Positions 6,680 to 11,786 of a stretch of DNA of 17,877 bases are shown piece by piece. Position 1 is the stretch's first letter, and every line of letters begins with the position of its first letter. The notes beneath the pieces were generated by a model. It was given only the letters and a program-made list of their open reading frames with translations, was not told the origin of the DNA and ran no database searches. Source of the stretch: Candidatus Tayloriibacteriota bacterium (GTDB taxonomy: Bacteria; Patescibacteriota; Minisyncoccia; Phycocordibacterales; PALSA-1337); the NCBI GenBank assembly GCA_003170325.1, contig PMZP01000085.1, positions 1 to 17,877 of the forward strand, written 5' to 3'. The position numbers and the translations under genes were made by a program.

Positions 6680-7096
6680 TTACCTCCTCCACTCTTTCAC
6701 CTCCGGATGAAAATCCACCTGGTATTCAGGGATGCCTAATGACAACCCATACTTCTTCGCCTCCTCATACTGTTCTTTACTTGTTCGGTCTATGAAGAAC
6801 ACTTTGCCCTTAAAGATGATGTAGTGATTCTTATCATTCTTGTAATCAGCATACCAACTGCCGTTATGCTTCTCATCCAATGCCGCACTTATATCATTGG
6901 CAACTGTGGCCGCCATATCTTCAAGGACTTCCACTTTATGCAGCGTCCACTGTTTTAACCATGGTGTATGATGTCTTTCAGTCACTTTTTCGACCTTAGT
7001 AGAAACAACTCGAACGTTCTTCAATACAGATGTATCTTCAAGCGACTCCTCAATGATTGTGCCTTTGTAATTATTCATGAATTTCAATCGCACCAT
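6680..7096 (-). CDS. Conserved-looking protein of unknown function
   Basis: This is 138 residues from ATG 7096, or 132 from an internal ATG at 7078 (MNNYKGTIIEESLED). I slightly favour the shorter form because similarity-like content starts there, but a GGAG 12 bases before 7096 leaves the longer start open. It is soluble, charged and mixed alpha/beta, with no signal peptide or membrane segment. Notable parts are ERHHTPWLKQWTLHKVEV (about 40-57), an aromatic patch HNGSWYADYKNDKNHYIIFKGKVFFIDR, and a C-terminal GIPEYQVDFHPEVKEWRR. It follows the VOC gene by 9 bases and should be in the same transcript. No function is assigned. Confidence 0.7.
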   Translation of the reverse strand: MVRLKFMNNYKGTIIEESLEDTSVLKNVRVVSTKVEKVTERHHTPWLKQWTLHKVEVLEDMAATVANDISAALDEKHNGSWYADYKNDKNHYIIFKGKVFFIDRTSKEQYEEAKKYGLSLGIPEYQVDFHPEVKEWRR

Positions 7097-7105
7097 TAAC
7101 GCAAA

Positions 7106-7474
7106 TCACTCCGCCCCCGCCGTCCCATCCTTCCTCTTGTGAAGATTGATCTTGTTACCATCAGGATCGGCGATCGTGACGCCATGGCAGACAGGCGTTT
7201 CCCAATTTTCGTCCAATATCTTCACACCTTTCTTTTTCAGCTCCTCAACTGATTTCTTTATGTCATCAACCGCGAAAGCCACGCCTGCCGACTTGCCGGC
7301 CATATCTTTGTCGAACGTCCCTATATCAAACATGAGATTGCCTACCTCGAATTCCGCCCACGAATCGCCCGGCTCCTCGAACGGCTTCAAACCGAGGACA
7401 TTCTTGTAAAAATCGATGCTCTTCTTCAGATCCGACACATAATACATCACGTAATCTACGCCTTTTATTTTCAT
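7106..7474 (-). CDS. VOC superfamily (glyoxalase/bleomycin-resistance fold) protein
   Basis: This is a 122-residue single-repeat VOC protein. It has the usual opening strand and helix (KGVDYVMYYVSDLKKSIDFYKNVLGLKPFEE), a middle strand (AEFEVGNLMFDIG), a second betaalpha unit (GVAFAVDDIKKSVEELKKKGVKIL) and the terminal HGVTIADPDGNKINLHKR. VOC proteins usually dimerise and bind a metal through His/Glu at fixed strand positions. Here the first position is Tyr rather than His, and the usual terminal Glu of DPDGNxIEL is Asn, so canonical glyoxalase-type metal binding looks impaired. Substrate is unknown; binding of a small molecule or antibiotic is possible. It is probably co-transcribed with the gene that starts 9 bases after its stop. 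Confidence 0.85.
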   Translation of the reverse strand: MKIKGVDYVMYYVSDLKKSIDFYKNVLGLKPFEEPGDSWAEFEVGNLMFDIGTFDKDMAGKSAGVAFAVDDIKKSVEELKKKGVKILDENWETPVCHGVTIADPDGNKINLHKRKDGTAGAE

Positions 7475-7505
7475 ATGTTTAAATTGATTAATAGCTGATA
7501 ATCTA

Positions 7506-7537
7506 ATTATACGACTGCCGACTGATTACTGTTTCAA
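7506..7537 (-). promoter_or_regulatory. Candidate promoter for the VOC gene
   Basis: On the minus strand a perfect TATAAT (7511-7506) sits 32 bases before the ATG at 7474. The only -35 candidate, TTGAAA (7537-7532), is 20 bp away, which is too far for a classic promoter. The repeat cluster at 7558-7635 lies just upstream and could hold activator sites. Confidence 0.4.
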
Positions 7538-7557
7538 TTGGTGCTATTCTGTCACCA

Positions 7558-7635
7558 GTTGTCGACAAATAATTGACAACTGAGTTGTACCCGAATCGGG
7601 AACAACTGAGTAGTACGATTTTCTCGTACAACTGA
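7558..7635. repeat. Cluster of ACAAC/GTTGT repeats and three hairpins
   Basis: ACAACTGA occurs at 7576, 7602 and 7628, exactly 26 bp apart; the first two copies extend to ACAACTGAGTWGTAC. The segment also folds into three successive hairpins. The first pairs GTTGTC/GACAAC (7558-7580, with the palindrome TTGTCGACAA inside 7559-7568). The second is GTTGT-A-CCCG paired with CGGG-A-ACAAC (7584-7606, one A:A mismatch). The third is GTACGA/TCGTAC (7613-7629). It lies just after the lexA stop (7646) and before the VOC promoter. It may be an operator array or a structured transcript end. Confidence 0.55.
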
Positions 7636-7645
7636 TACTAAATAC

Positions 7646-8215
7646 CTAATACTTTCTGACAACCCCCTTGACCACCGCCGCCACTTTGAGATCGTTCTCC
7701 GGATAGATCGGCTTGAAATCCTTGTTAGCCGGCTCCAGCCAGACCTTGCCATTCGTCTTACGGAAATATTTCATAGTCCAACCACCGTCGACCTCGGCGA
7801 TGACGATCTCGCCTATCTTCGGCTCGCGAGAAATACGCTCGGCGATCACCAGATCACCTTCCTGGATACCGGCATCGATCATCGAGTCGCCTTTCACTTC
7901 CAGCATATACGTTGCTTCCTTATTTTCGATCAGATAATCATCCAAGCTCATCGTGTCCACCAACTCCTCTTCAGCTGCCGTAGGAAAGCCAGCCTCCACT
8001 AGTCCCAGCAACGGCACTTCGCCGAATAGCTTGTTCGGTACCAGTCTGCCCGATGAATCCTTATCCAGCATCCCTTCGCCCACCAGCTTGTTGACCAGCT
8101 TGTAGACGGCATTCTTGGACTTGAAGCCCAGGAGCTTCATGATCTCCGCGTAGCTCGGCATGCGCTTCGTCCGCTTGTAGAAAGATATGATTTTGTCTTT
8201 ATATGAATCAGTCAT
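7646..8215 (-). CDS. lexA: LexA-type SOS repressor with self-cleaving S24 domain
   Basis: This is a 189-residue LexA. An N-terminal winged-helix DNA-binding domain (about 1-62; RMPSYAEIMKLLGFKSKNAVYKLVNKL) is followed by the S24 autoprotease. It has the Ala-Gly scissile bond in LVEAGFP (A75-G76), the nucleophile Ser111 in VKGDSMIDAGI, and the general base Lys149 in WTMKYFRK. All residues for RecA-stimulated self-cleavage are present. LexA represses DNA-damage genes, and the likely target in this window is the SOS box at 8569-8586. lexA lies 134 bases downstream of the 68-aa gene on the same strand and may be transcribed from that promoter, giving autoregulation. No separate convincing promoter is seen in 8216-8349. 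Confidence 0.93.
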   Translation of the reverse strand: MTDSYKDKIISFYKRTKRMPSYAEIMKLLGFKSKNAVYKLVNKLVGEGMLDKDSSGRLVPNKLFGEVPLLGLVEAGFPTAAEEELVDTMSLDDYLIENKEATYMLEVKGDSMIDAGIQEGDLVIAERISREPKIGEIVIAEVDGGWTMKYFRKTNGKVWLEPANKDFKPIYPENDLKVAAVVKGVVRKY

Positions 8216-8275
8216 TTTTTTGATTTGAAATTCGCGGTCCTTCTAAACCTGCGACGATCACCCGAAACTGGCAAT

Positions 8276-8311
8276 CAAGAGTTAAGAACCGGGCAGAATT
8301 CTTAACTCTTG
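8276..8311. repeat. 13-bp perfect inverted repeat upstream of lexA
   Basis: CAAGAGTTAAGAA (8276-8288) and TTCTTAACTCTTG (8299-8311) flank a 10-nt GC-rich loop. It would form a strong hairpin in the transcript entering lexA, but no U-tract follows on either strand. It could be an attenuating structure or a dispersed intergenic palindrome. Confidence 0.6.
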
Positions 8312-8350
8312 GCTACCAGCTGCGCCGGACTGCCACCAGCTTCGCCGACC
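8311..8350. repeat. Two 20-bp imperfect tandem repeats
   Basis: Units 8311-8330 and 8331-8350 match at about 15 of 20 positions; the shared core is ACCAGCTKCGCCG. They fill the space between the inverted repeat and the stop of the 68-aa gene. Confidence 0.5.
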
Positions 8351-8556
8351 TAAAACAGGAACATCGTTGCGAAGCTCGCCGCCTTCCCGAACCAATTCGA
8401 GCGTATCGGCGCCAGCCTGGCAAGCTCCGCCATCAAAACTTTGTGCCGGAGCGCTTCCCGCCTGTAAGGGGCGCCCTTGATGATGCGGAGGTCGATCTCA
8501 CGATTGATCCTCCCGATCTCAGCACGAATGGTTCTGATGGCTTGATGCTTGCTCAT
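8350..8556 (-). CDS. Small SOS-controlled basic helical protein, unknown
   Basis: This is a 68-residue protein from ATG 8556. An upstream in-frame TTG (8592) would start inside the -35 element, so it is rejected as the start. Residues 1-50 are highly charged and helical (IRAEIGRINREIDLRIIKG, YRREALRHKVLMAELARL). The C-terminus becomes hydrophobic and aromatic (NWFGKAASFATMFLF), which may touch membrane. Its promoter carries an SOS box between -35 and -10, and initiation falls on or beside the ATG, so the mRNA should be leaderless. Upstream position to lexA and SOS control suggest a damage-response effector, for example a checkpoint peptide, but no family is recognised and this role is inferred. 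Confidence 0.75.
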   Translation of the reverse strand: MSKHQAIRTIRAEIGRINREIDLRIIKGAPYRREALRHKVLMAELARLAPIRSNWFGKAASFATMFLF

Positions 8557-8562
8557 GAGACC

Positions 8563-8592
8563 AGTATAGGTGAACGAGTGTTCACCTGTCAA
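8563..8592 (-). promoter_or_regulatory. SOS-regulated promoter with LexA box in the spacer
   Basis: On the minus strand a consensus TTGACA (8592-8587), an 18-bp spacer and TATACT (8568-8563) form a strong promoter. The whole spacer (8569-8586) is a perfect palindrome, GGTGAACGAGTGTTCACC, matching the Bacillus-type LexA/DinR box GAAC-RNRY-GTTC. Bound LexA would cover both promoter elements. Initiation is expected near 8556, the A of the start codon. Confidence 0.8.
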
Positions 8593-8619
8593 TAAGGCAC
8601 CTGTGGATAACTAGTGAAC

Positions 8620-8640
8620 TGCCGAGGTCAGACCTCGGCA
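8620..8640. repeat. Palindrome of the AGGTCWGACCT family, copy B
   Basis: TGCCGAGGTC and GACCTCGGCA flank a single central A (8630): ten perfect pairs spanning the rmuC stop codon (8628-8630). There is no U-tract, so it is not a standard terminator. Confidence 0.65.
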
Positions 8641-9770
8641 AGATCCGGCTTCTCTATAAGCGGCACCTCGATTCCCGGCGAATCACCCGTGATTCGCAGG
8701 ACGTCCTTATCAACCTTCTTCAATTCCCTCCCCGCCGTATTGTAATGATTCACCACCGTCGAAAGCGAGACACCCAGCTTTCCATGGTACTCCTCGTATT
8801 TCTTCAGATGCGTCCCTAATTCCGAGACTCTCTTGATGATGTCTTTAGCCGTCTCTTCGATCTGCAGGGCTTTCAATCCTTGAAGCACCGTCTGCAGATA
8901 TGCCAAGAATGAAGTCGGCGAGACGATGATCACTTTGTACTTATTGGCAGCGCGCTGTATCAGATTGTCCGTATCTTCCGTGATCGCCCCGATCTTATTC
9001 ACCAGCAAGTCATAGTAGATGGCTTCATGCGGGATAAACATGAATGCGAAGTCCATCGTTCCCTCCGTCGGCCGCACGTACTTGGCAGTTTCTTGGATGC
9101 GGTTCTTCAGATCGTTCACGAATAATTTCTCCAGTTTGACCTTTTCGACCGGATCTTTCTCTTCGGCCAGCTTATTGTAATTCTCCAATGAGAACTTAGA
9201 ATCGATGGGGATTATCTTATCCTTCACAAAGACCACGGCGTCGACTATGATCTTTTGCCCGCTTTCATCGATAGATGGAAAGGCATACTGCATCTCGTAC
9301 TGCCCCGGCGCCAAAACGTTCTTCAGTAACGTCTCCAGATAATATTCACCAAGAATGCCCCGATGCTTCGGGTTCTTCAATATATCCTGCAAGCTCTGCA
9401 ATTGGTCCGCGAATGAGACCACCTGCCTGTTCGTCTCATCCAGTTTGGTGAGTCCTTGCGTCACCTCCTTGATCAACTTCGATGATTCCGACAATTGCGC
9501 ACGCATCGATTCCTGCATGTTCCGGGCCGATTCGCCTATCTTCGTATCCACCGTCTTCGTCAAGCCATCCACCTTGAAATCAACCGTCTTTCGCAGATCA
9601 CCCACTTGCCGATCCACCGTGCGGCCAAGCTCGTTCACTTGTTCCAGAATAAGCTTCAATCCTTCTCCGTCTTTAGGCTGTGAATCAGTGCGACGTCGAA
9701 ATAATGCCACTACCAAGATGATATTAGCGGCCACCGCCACAACAATCAAAATTATGAGGGTTGTTTCCAT
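8628..9770 (-). CDS. rmuC: RmuC family DNA recombination protein
   Basis: RmuC proteins are nuclease-fold proteins that limit inversions and recombination between short repeats. The 380-residue product from ATG 9770 (METTLIILIVVAVAANIILVV) has an N-terminal membrane helix. A coiled-coil region follows (about 35-130; repeated VDxKIGE/VDRQVGDLRKTVD). The conserved RmuC core comes next: LGEYYLETLLKNVLAPGQY, VDAVVFVKDKIIPIDSKFSLENY with the PD-(D/E)xK-like Asp and Lys, MDFAFMFIPHEAIYYDLL, and VIIVSPTSFLAYLQTVLQGLKALQIE. An in-frame ATG at 9800 is less likely because it lies in the palindrome and ahead of the -10. The gene is divergent from yqeY, and the neighbouring palindromes bracket it. Confidence 0.92.
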   Translation of the reverse strand: METTLIILIVVAVAANIILVVALFRRRTDSQPKDGEGLKLILEQVNELGRTVDRQVGDLRKTVDFKVDGLTKTVDTKIGESARNMQESMRAQLSESSKLIKEVTQGLTKLDETNRQVVSFADQLQSLQDILKNPKHRGILGEYYLETLLKNVLAPGQYEMQYAFPSIDESGQKIIVDAVVFVKDKIIPIDSKFSLENYNKLAEEKDPVEKVKLEKLFVNDLKNRIQETAKYVRPTEGTMDFAFMFIPHEAIYYDLLVNKIGAITEDTDNLIQRAANKYKVIIVSPTSFLAYLQTVLQGLKALQIEETAKDIIKRVSELGTHLKKYEEYHGKLGVSLSTVVNHYNTAGRELKKVDKDVLRITGDSPGIEVPLIEKPDLAEV

Positions 9771-9777
9771 ATGTGCT

Positions 9778-9783
9778 AGTATA
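9778..9783 (-). promoter_or_regulatory. rmuC -10 element (possibly leaderless)
   Basis: TATACT on the minus strand (9783-9778) ends 8 bases before the rmuC ATG at 9770. The -35 zone falls in the palindrome at 9800-9820 and has no consensus hexamer, so a bound factor may be needed. On the plus strand the same bases give TATAAT (9780-9785), a possible overlapping promoter toward yqeY. Confidence 0.4.
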
Positions 9784-9799
9784 ATAGCAAATAATATCA

Positions 9800-9820
9800 T
9801 GTAGAGGTTAAACCTCTACA
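9800..9820. promoter_or_regulatory. Palindrome of the AGGTYWRACCT family, copy C
   Basis: TGTAGAGGTT and AACCTCTACA flank a single central A (9810), a perfect 10-bp-arm palindrome. It sits between divergent rmuC and yqeY, over the rmuC -35 region and 10 bases before the yqeY ATG. It is well placed to be an operator for both, and its core GAGGTYARACCTC is shared with copy B. Confidence 0.6.
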
Positions 9821-9830
9821 AATAACAAAT

Positions 9831-10418
9831 ATGACCCTCCACCAAACCATCAAAGATGAGATCAAGGACGCCATGCGAGCCAAGGATACTATCCGTCTCG
9901 ACACCCTCCGCGGCTTGAATGCCCTGTTCATGAATGAGATGCTCGCTTCAAAAATGCCCGCATCGCCCCCAAAATCACCTACTTCCGCCGCACCAGCAAA
10001 ATCTGGCACACCCGCTGCACCAGTAAAATCAGCCGCGCCTGCGACATCAGCCGAATTCCTCCCCGATGACAAGGCCCTCCCTCTCATAAAACGCAGTGTC
10101 AAACAGCGCAAGGATTCCATCGAGCAATTCGAGAAAGGTGGTCGTAAGGATCTGGCAGACAAAGAGAAGGCCGAGCTCAAAATCCTCGAAGCTTTCCTTC
10201 CCGCCATGATGTCGCGCGATGAGATCAAGATCGCCGTCAGCCAACGCATCGATGCCCTGAAATCCCAAGGCGCTTTCGACCCCAAATCCGCCAGCCTGTC
10301 TGCCGGTCAGGCAGGTAAGATCACCGGCATGATCATGAAGGAGCTCTCTGGCAAGGCCGACGGTGCCGATGTAAAAGCCGCGGTGGATGAGGTTATCCAC
10401 AATCTACTTGCCAAATAG
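9831..10418 (+). CDS. YqeY/GatB-domain-like protein with inserted linker
   Basis: This is 195 residues, against about 150 for typical YqeY proteins, which carry a domain related to the tRNA-binding tail of GatB. The N-terminus TLHQTIKDEIKDAMRAKDTIRLDTLRGLNALFMNEML is standard. The core continues with LIKRSVKQRKDSIEQFEKGGRKDLADKEKAELKILEAFLP and ends with GKITGMIMKELSGKADGADVKAAVDEVI. Two additions explain the extra length. A Pro/Ala/Ser/Lys low-complexity linker (about 42-78) replaces a short loop. A SASLSAGQAG segment before the C-terminal helix is encoded by a palindromic DNA stretch (10295-10315). Its role is unknown in the family; an aminoacylation or amidotransferase link is only suggested by homology. 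Confidence 0.88.
   Translation: MTLHQTIKDEIKDAMRAKDTIRLDTLRGLNALFMNEMLASKMPASPPKSPTSAAPAKSGTPAAPVKSAAPATSAEFLPDDKALPLIKRSVKQRKDSIEQFEKGGRKDLADKEKAELKILEAFLPAMMSRDEIKIAVSQRIDALKSQGAFDPKSASLSAGQAGKITGMIMKELSGKADGADVKAAVDEVIHNLLAK
10295..10315. repeat. Imperfect palindrome inside the yqeY-like gene
   Basis: CCTGTCTG and CAGGCAGG arms surround a CGG-containing centre, with 16 of 21 positions symmetric. It encodes the extra SLSAGQAG segment, which suggests in-frame insertion of a short palindromic element. Confidence 0.4.
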
Positions 10419-10436
10419 TCAAGGTTGTTCTATATT
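10408..10436 (+). promoter_or_regulatory. Promoter for the two unknown genes
   Basis: TTGCCA (10408-10413), a 17-bp spacer and TATATT (10431-10436) overlap the end of the yqeY-like gene. Initiation near 10443 gives a ~30-nt leader to the ATG at 10473. Confidence 0.55.
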
Positions 10437-10472
10437 AATAAAAGCTGAACATTCAAATAGAAAGACTAACTA

Positions 10473-10694
10473 ATGAACAATACCAAGGTCAGTTGTGACC
10501 ATGCTCGAGTCCGCAAATGGGCCGAGGACACCAGGATCATCGTGGAAATGTCACTACAGCCGATTATCCCTCGAATTTCCGATAACCCGCTCAAACCGCT
10601 CACAGACGTGATGGCCGAATTGGCCCGCAACCTGTCCGCAAGGAAGGCGTCGCGCGTCATAGTCTCGCACCATAGACGCGCACCAGAATTATGA
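10473..10694 (+). CDS. Small protein of unknown function, first of a coupled pair
   Basis: This is a 73-residue soluble, basic protein with no signal peptide. It has a helical N-terminus (HARVRKWAEDTRIIVEMSL), a Pro-rich middle (PIIPRISDNPLKPLTD), a second helix (VMAELARNLSARKAS) and a His/Arg tail (VIVSHHRRAPEL). Its TGA overlaps the next gene's ATG (ATGA at 10691-10694), so the two are probably translationally coupled. The start has a promoter 37 bases upstream but only a weak ribosome site. The family is not recognised. The layout of two small overlapping genes would suit a two-component module, but no toxin or antitoxin motif is visible. Confidence 0.6.
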   Translation: MNNTKVSCDHARVRKWAEDTRIIVEMSLQPIIPRISDNPLKPLTDVMAELARNLSARKASRVIVSHHRRAPEL

Positions 10695-11176
10695 AAGGCA
10701 TACCTCGATTCGAAGATGCGAGCGGAATCCCGCTCAAACAACCGGAGGCGTGGCGGTTCATGCAAAAGCAGGAAGTCGAGGAGAAGCATACCGACTGCAT
10801 AGGCCTCTACAATCAAAAGGTGCCTCTCTCATTCGATGACAGACAAGAAAGAAAAAGCCAAAAATGGGCGGCACGCAAAGCGGCAACAGCCAATACCCTG
10901 ACTTTTGAAGATAAATTGGCAGATGCGGCTATCTGTCAATCAGGACTCGAACAGCAGATCAGACAGAGACGAAGGCACTCGGGGAATCATCGACCACGGA
11001 GCCTTTTCGCCGATTGCGGCTTCCCTGTATTTGATATCAGAAAGTACCCCGATCTTTATCCGGGTTGGAATCAGGAAATCCCCTGGGACGTGATCGTAAA
11101 TCCGTTCATTTTCAAGTATCGCCAGGAATACGACCCCGACTTCGCCGCCGAAGTCTCTCGCGGCGAATGGGATTGA
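10691..11176 (+). CDS. Protein of unknown function, second of a coupled pair
   Basis: This is a 161-residue, soluble, charged protein rich in Arg, Gln and Asp. The N-terminal half has KQPEAWRFMQKQEVEEKH and a basic stretch (RQERKSQKWAARKAATAN). The C-terminal half is aromatic and acidic (FPVFDIRKYPDLYPGWNQEIPWDVIVNP, FKYRQEYDPDFAAEVSRGEWD). Its three Cys (in DCIG, AICQS and ADCGF) form no obvious metal site. It starts in the ATGA overlap with the 73-aa gene and is followed 18 bases later by a clear terminator. I find no family resemblance and assign no function. Confidence 0.65.
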   Translation: MKGIPRFEDASGIPLKQPEAWRFMQKQEVEEKHTDCIGLYNQKVPLSFDDRQERKSQKWAARKAATANTLTFEDKLADAAICQSGLEQQIRQRRRHSGNHRPRSLFADCGFPVFDIRKYPDLYPGWNQEIPWDVIVNPFIFKYRQEYDPDFAAEVSRGEWD

Positions 11177-11194
11177 AAGAGATTTGGATTGATG

Positions 11195-11221
11195 AGCGCG
11201 CCCGCTATGGTCGCGCTTTTT
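11195..11221 (+). terminator. Terminator of the coupled unknown genes
   Basis: AGCGCG (11195-11200) pairs with CGCGCT (11212-11217) around an 11-nt loop and runs into a T-tract through 11221. It is a strong Rho-independent terminator for plus-strand transcription. Confidence 0.8.
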
Positions 11222-11230
11222 ATGTTCCTC

Positions 11231-11611
11231 TTATTTCTTGTCTCCGGGAAAATGCTGGATGACAAGCTGCTTCACATCGCTAAGTTCCGATCTGAACCCT
11301 TTGAAGTCCGTCTTCAGTACGGCAAAATCAGTTTTTAAACCAGCGACATCAGTTTTCAATCCAGCGACATCGGTTTTTAAACCAGCGACATCGGTTTTTA
11401 AACCAGCGACATCGGTCTTAAGAATCAACCTGATCTCTTTCAGTTCCGACCTAACTTCCCTAAAACTCCTGTCATTCTCATCAAAGCCCTTCTTGACCGC
11501 ACGCGCAAGCTCATCAACGGCTTTTTCGGCCGCCGTATCTGCGTAGTCCTTGAGATCCGCTATGATATTTTCTGATAAGCCGTCTTTCTTTTGATACATC
11601 ATCGTTGTCAT
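11231..11611 (-). CDS. Coiled-coil protein with tandem LKTD heptads
   Basis: This is 126 residues with no signal peptide or membrane segment. The N-terminal 60 residues are a charged helix (DLKDYADTAAEKAVDELARAVKKGF, FREVRSELKEIRLI). Then come six consecutive heptads of the form LKTDVAG or LKTDF(A/K)x (about 63-105), and a closing helix (FRSELSDVKQLVIQHF). Leu and Val/Phe recur with 4/3 spacing, as in a parallel coiled coil, so a homo-oligomeric rod is likely. The start could be Met1, Met4 or Met5 (MTTMMYQKK); I use the first. Family unknown. Such proteins can be scaffolds or partners of DNA or envelope factors. Confidence 0.75.
   Translation of the reverse strand: MTTMMYQKKDGLSENIIADLKDYADTAAEKAVDELARAVKKGFDENDRSFREVRSELKEIRLILKTDVAGLKTDVAGLKTDVAGLKTDVAGLKTDFAVLKTDFKGFRSELSDVKQLVIQHFPGDKK
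11331..11414. repeat. 21-bp tandem repeat, four units
   Basis: Four 21-bp units start at 11331, 11352, 11373 and 11394 (plus strand, GTTTTTAAACCAGCGACATC type). Units 3 and 4 are identical, unit 1 differs at its last base, and unit 2 differs at two positions. They encode four LKTDVAG heptads; two diverged units continue toward 11289. Near-identity at DNA level implies recent expansion. Confidence 0.85.
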
Positions 11612-11722
11612 AGATTATTTTATTAATTGCTAATGAGAACTACACAAAAACACGTGCATGAATCATGGGCAGGTTCCATATTCAAGCAATAGGATTACAG
11701 GCGTGAGAATATTATATGCCCA

Positions 11723-11753
11723 TTAATGCCGCGCGCAACTTCCGCGACATTAA
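11723..11753. other. Imperfect hairpin in the intergenic region after the cohesin gene
   Basis: TTAATG (11723-11728) pairs with CATTAA (11748-11753), and CGCG (11732-11735) pairs with CGCG (11743-11746) inside it. It lies about 35 bases downstream of the cohesin gene stop. There is no U-tract on the minus strand, so terminator function is uncertain. The rest of 11612-11786 shows nothing I can assign. Confidence 0.35.
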
Positions 11754-11786
11754 AAAATGTTTTGAAATGCAAGAAATGACGGAGGA

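Noticed and set aside
8602..8610. Perfect DnaA box TTATCCACA (minus strand) and a second such word near 10393, suggesting a replication origin.
   Set aside because: They are isolated single boxes with no cluster, AT-rich unwinding element or dnaA/dnaN nearby; the second is inside a coding region.
11690..11710. A 16-base match to human Alu (GGATTACAGGCGTGAG) suggesting contamination.
   Set aside because: Flanking bases do not continue the Alu consensus on either side, and the surrounding sequence is ordinary for this window, so it is most likely chance.
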